From the NCBI GenBank assembly GCA_016926455.1, contig JAFGOO010000023.1:1-6818 (forward strand): DNA of 6,818 nt, written 5' to 3'. This document shows, in pieces, positions 5,247 through 6,818 of the stretch (the stretch's first letter is position 1; every line of letters begins with the position of its first letter). The notes below the pieces were generated by a model. The model was given only the letters and a program-made list of their open reading frames with translations, was not told where the DNA came from and did not search any database. This DNA comes from Methanosarcinaceae archaeon (GTDB taxonomy: Archaea > Halobacteriota > Methanosarcinia > Methanosarcinales > Methanosarcinaceae). A program made the translations under genes and the position numbers.

Positions 5247-6605
5247 AATCCCTATACAAACGAAGTTGAAAAAAGCTTTGAAGAACTAAAGGAAAAAGAA
5301 ATCAAAATAAAAATTGACAAAGCTCAAGAAGCTTTTGAAAATTGGAAAAACACATCAGTTGAAGAAAGGACAAAATTGATGATGAAAGCATCAAAGATAT
5401 TAGCTGATGAAAAAGAAAAATTTGCTGAAATTATTACAAGAGAAATGGGGAGGCTATATAGGGAGAGTCTTTCTGAAATCGAACCACTTTCAACAACAAT
5501 ATTTGAATATTACGCAAAAAATGCAGAGAAAATATTACAACCAGAAATATTGGAAGATTATACAAATGGAGAAGCTCTGGTTGAGAAACTACCTTTAGGA
5601 ATCATCTTTGCTATTGAACCATGGAATTATCCATTTTACCAAATTTTTCGTATAGCTGTACCCGTAATTGTAGCAGGGAATGTGTTTATGTTAAAACATG
5701 CATCTAATGTCCCTCAAGCTTCTGAGGCTGCAGAAGATTTATTCAAAAGAGCAGGTTTTCCAGAAGGTGTATTTACAAATCTTCATATTAAAGCTAACAA
5801 AACAAGTATTGTAATAGGGGATAAAAGGATACGAGCTGTCTCTTTAACAGGAAGTGAAAGTGCAGGCATATCAGTTTCTTCTCAAGCAGGAATGAATTTA
5901 AAAAAATCAGTTTTAGAACTGGGGGGGAATGATCCGTTTATTATTTTAGATGATGCTAATTTTGACCGTGCGTTTGAATTGAGTTTCTATTCAAAAATGC
6001 ATAATAGTGGACAAACTTGCGTTGCTCCTAAAAGATTTATTCTAACTGAAAAACATTATGACAAATTTATTGATAGAATGAAAACTAGAATGGAGTCATT
6101 GAAACCAGGCGATCCCATGGATAAGAACACAGGGTATGGTCCTTTAGTAAGTATAAAAGAAAGAGACAATTTGTTAGCCGATATAAAAATGGCTGTCGAA
6201 GAAGGAGCAACATTGGTTACAGGGGGAGATATAGAGGATTTACCAGGAGCATGGTTGAAACCAACTATTTTAACAGACGTAACTCCAGAAAATCATGTAT
6301 TTGATAAAGAATTATTTGGTCCTATAGCTGTTGTTTATAAGGCAAAGGACGAAAATGAAGTAATTGAAATTGCTAATAATTCTAGTTTTGGATTAGGTTC
6401 AGCAATATTCAGTCAGGATATTGAAAAAGCAGAAAAATTAGCTAAAAAACTTGAAACTGGTATGACTTTTATTAATAGTCAAACAATTTCAAGGGCAGAG
6501 TTACCATTTGGCGGCGTAAAAAATTCTGGATATGGGAGAGAGTTAAGTTACCATGGACTTGATGAATACGTGAATAAAAAATTAATTGTTAAAATAAGAA
6601 AATAG
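5229..6605 (+). CDS. Aldehyde dehydrogenase, YneI/Sad succinate-semialdehyde dehydrogenase type
   Basis: NAD(P)-dependent oxidation of an aldehyde to the acid; the nearest family I recognise is E. coli YneI/Sad, which acts on succinate semialdehyde. The 458-residue protein is full length. Landmarks: PWNYP with catalytic N133; K156 in the coenzyme-binding MLKHAS; LTGSESAG around 206-213 in the Rossmann fold; general base E230 in LELGGNDPF; nucleophile C264 in NSGQTCVAPKRF; E361 in KELFGP; and the C-terminal PFGGVKNSGYGRELS. LELGGNDPFI and LKHASN resemble the Sad group (LELGGSDPFI, LKHAPN) more than GabD. The gene is strikingly AT-rich, with AAA, GAA and ATT preferred, unlike cooC, dapL and aroC, which suggests acquisition from a low-GC donor. 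It follows cooC by 70 bases and could be co-transcribed, but no functional link is evident. A G7 run at 5921-5927 covers the codons just after E230. Exact substrate is uncertain. Confidence 0.88.
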   Translation: MVLKSINPYTNEVEKSFEELKEKEIKIKIDKAQEAFENWKNTSVEERTKLMMKASKILADEKEKFAEIITREMGRLYRESLSEIEPLSTTIFEYYAKNAEKILQPEILEDYTNGEALVEKLPLGIIFAIEPWNYPFYQIFRIAVPVIVAGNVFMLKHASNVPQASEAAEDLFKRAGFPEGVFTNLHIKANKTSIVIGDKRIRAVSLTGSESAGISVSSQAGMNLKKSVLELGGNDPFIILDDANFDRAFELSFYSKMHNSGQTCVAPKRFILTEKHYDKFIDRMKTRMESLKPGDPMDKNTGYGPLVSIKERDNLLADIKMAVEEGATLVTGGDIEDLPGAWLKPTILTDVTPENHVFDKELFGPIAVVYKAKDENEVIEIANNSSFGLGSAIFSQDIEKAEKLAKKLETGMTFINSQTISRAELPFGGVKNSGYGRELSYHGLDEYVNKKLIVKIRK

Positions 6606-6633
6606 CGGTTCTGTAGAAATCATTATTTAACTT

Positions 6634-6680
6634 TTAAGCCGAGAAGTCCCCTTTCTTAAGATGGGGGATGAGCGGCTTAA
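6634..6680 (+). repeat. GC-rich hairpin of IS605/TnpB type (element end or guide-RNA scaffold)
   Basis: TTAAGCCG (6634-6641) and CGGCTTAA (6673-6680) are perfect complements. Inside them TCCCC (6647-6651) pairs with GGGGA (6664-6668), leaving a 12-base loop, with unpaired AGAAG and TGAG between the stems. A motif of the form GAAGTCCCC...GGGGGATG is characteristic of the ends of IS200/IS605-type elements and of the RNA that guides TnpB. It lies about 75 bases upstream of a tnpB start, so it is either the left end of that element or the right end of an older, deleted one. It may also terminate transcription of the aldehyde dehydrogenase gene. Confidence 0.6.
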
Positions 6681-6718
6681 TATCCCAACACAACATTAGT
6701 ATGTTCTCTATTTTATAC

Positions 6719-6732
6719 AAAAAAATATATAT
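6719..6732 (+). promoter_or_regulatory. Candidate TATA box for the second tnpB
   Basis: AAAAATATATATT lies about 25-35 bases ahead of the ATG at 6755, the spacing expected for a short-leader or leaderless archaeal transcript. No ribosome binding site is visible. The DNA is very AT-rich, so chance occurrence is likely. Confidence 0.3.
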
Positions 6733-6754
6733 TGTTAAAATATAATGTCTACTA

Positions 6755-6818
6755 ATGCTTAAAGCCTACAAATACCGTTTATATCCCAACAAAGAGCAAC
6801 AAGAGCTTTTTATGAAAC
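6755..6818 (+). CDS. tnpB: TnpB of an IS200/IS605-family element, N-terminus (cut by window edge)
   Basis: The last 64 bases encode MLKAYKYRLYPNKEQQELFM and one further lysine codon before the window ends. The pattern K-x-Y-K-Y-R-L-Y-P-N/T-x-E-Q is the hallmark start of the OrfB/TnpB helix-turn-helix domain. TnpB is an RNA-guided DNA nuclease that helps its element persist. The RuvC domain lies outside the window, so activity cannot be judged. No tnpA is seen upstream, where the aldehyde dehydrogenase gene sits, so this is probably a tnpB-only (IS1341-type) element. It runs in the opposite direction to the TnpB relic at 3734-4196; one retains the N-terminus and the other only the C-terminal half, so they cannot be compared here. 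Confidence 0.85.
   Translation, partial: MLKAYKYRLYPNKEQQELFMK

Noticed and set aside
1..6818. CRISPR array, toxin-antitoxin pair or defence cluster
   Set aside because: No regularly spaced repeats and no gene pairs of those kinds were seen on either strand.

Overview
The window looks like a piece of a methanogenic archaeon chromosome, most likely in or near the Methanosarcinaceae. I infer this from an LL-diaminopimelate aminotransferase of the methanogen type, a CooC-type carbon monoxide dehydrogenase maturation ATPase, archaeal-style ribosome binding sites (AGGTGA, GGAGATG, AGAGGT), TATA-like boxes, and insertion-sequence types that are abundant in methanogens. No rRNA, tRNA or CRISPR array was found, and the species cannot be fixed from this stretch alone.

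Layout, left to right. Bases 1-159 (minus) are the first 53 codons of an IS5-type transposase cut by the window edge. Bases 160-466 are non-coding; they hold a small hairpin and the promoter and ribosome binding site of dapL. dapL (467-1624, plus) and aroC (1649-2746, minus) converge, 24 bases apart. Upstream of aroC on the same strand is a cation diffusion facilitator metal transporter (2842-3705). Behind that lies a decayed C-terminal half of an IS200/IS605-family TnpB gene (about 3734-4196, minus), broken by several frameshifts. A cooC-like gene (4373-5158, plus) is followed by an AT-rich aldehyde dehydrogenase gene of the YneI/Sad succinate-semialdehyde dehydrogenase type (5229-6605, plus). 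The right edge carries a GC-rich hairpin (6634-6680) of the kind found at IS605-type element ends and in TnpB guide-RNA scaffolds, then the first 21 codons of a second tnpB gene (6755 onward, plus).

The housekeeping part is amino-acid biosynthesis: DapL for lysine and AroC for aromatic amino acids. They share no pathway step and sit tail to tail. CooC serves nickel enzymes, but no CODH gene is present here. The cooC-aldehyde dehydrogenase block lies between two TnpB-related sequences, and the dehydrogenase differs clearly from its neighbours in base and codon use. The right half therefore reads as an insertion-sequence-associated region where foreign DNA was probably acquired.

I did not find a clear new multi-gene system. 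The most interesting points are the reconstructable TnpB relic whose tail merges into the leader of the metal transporter gene, the candidate guide-RNA/terminal hairpin at the right edge, and an imperfect duplication of the translation start region ahead of the aldehyde dehydrogenase.
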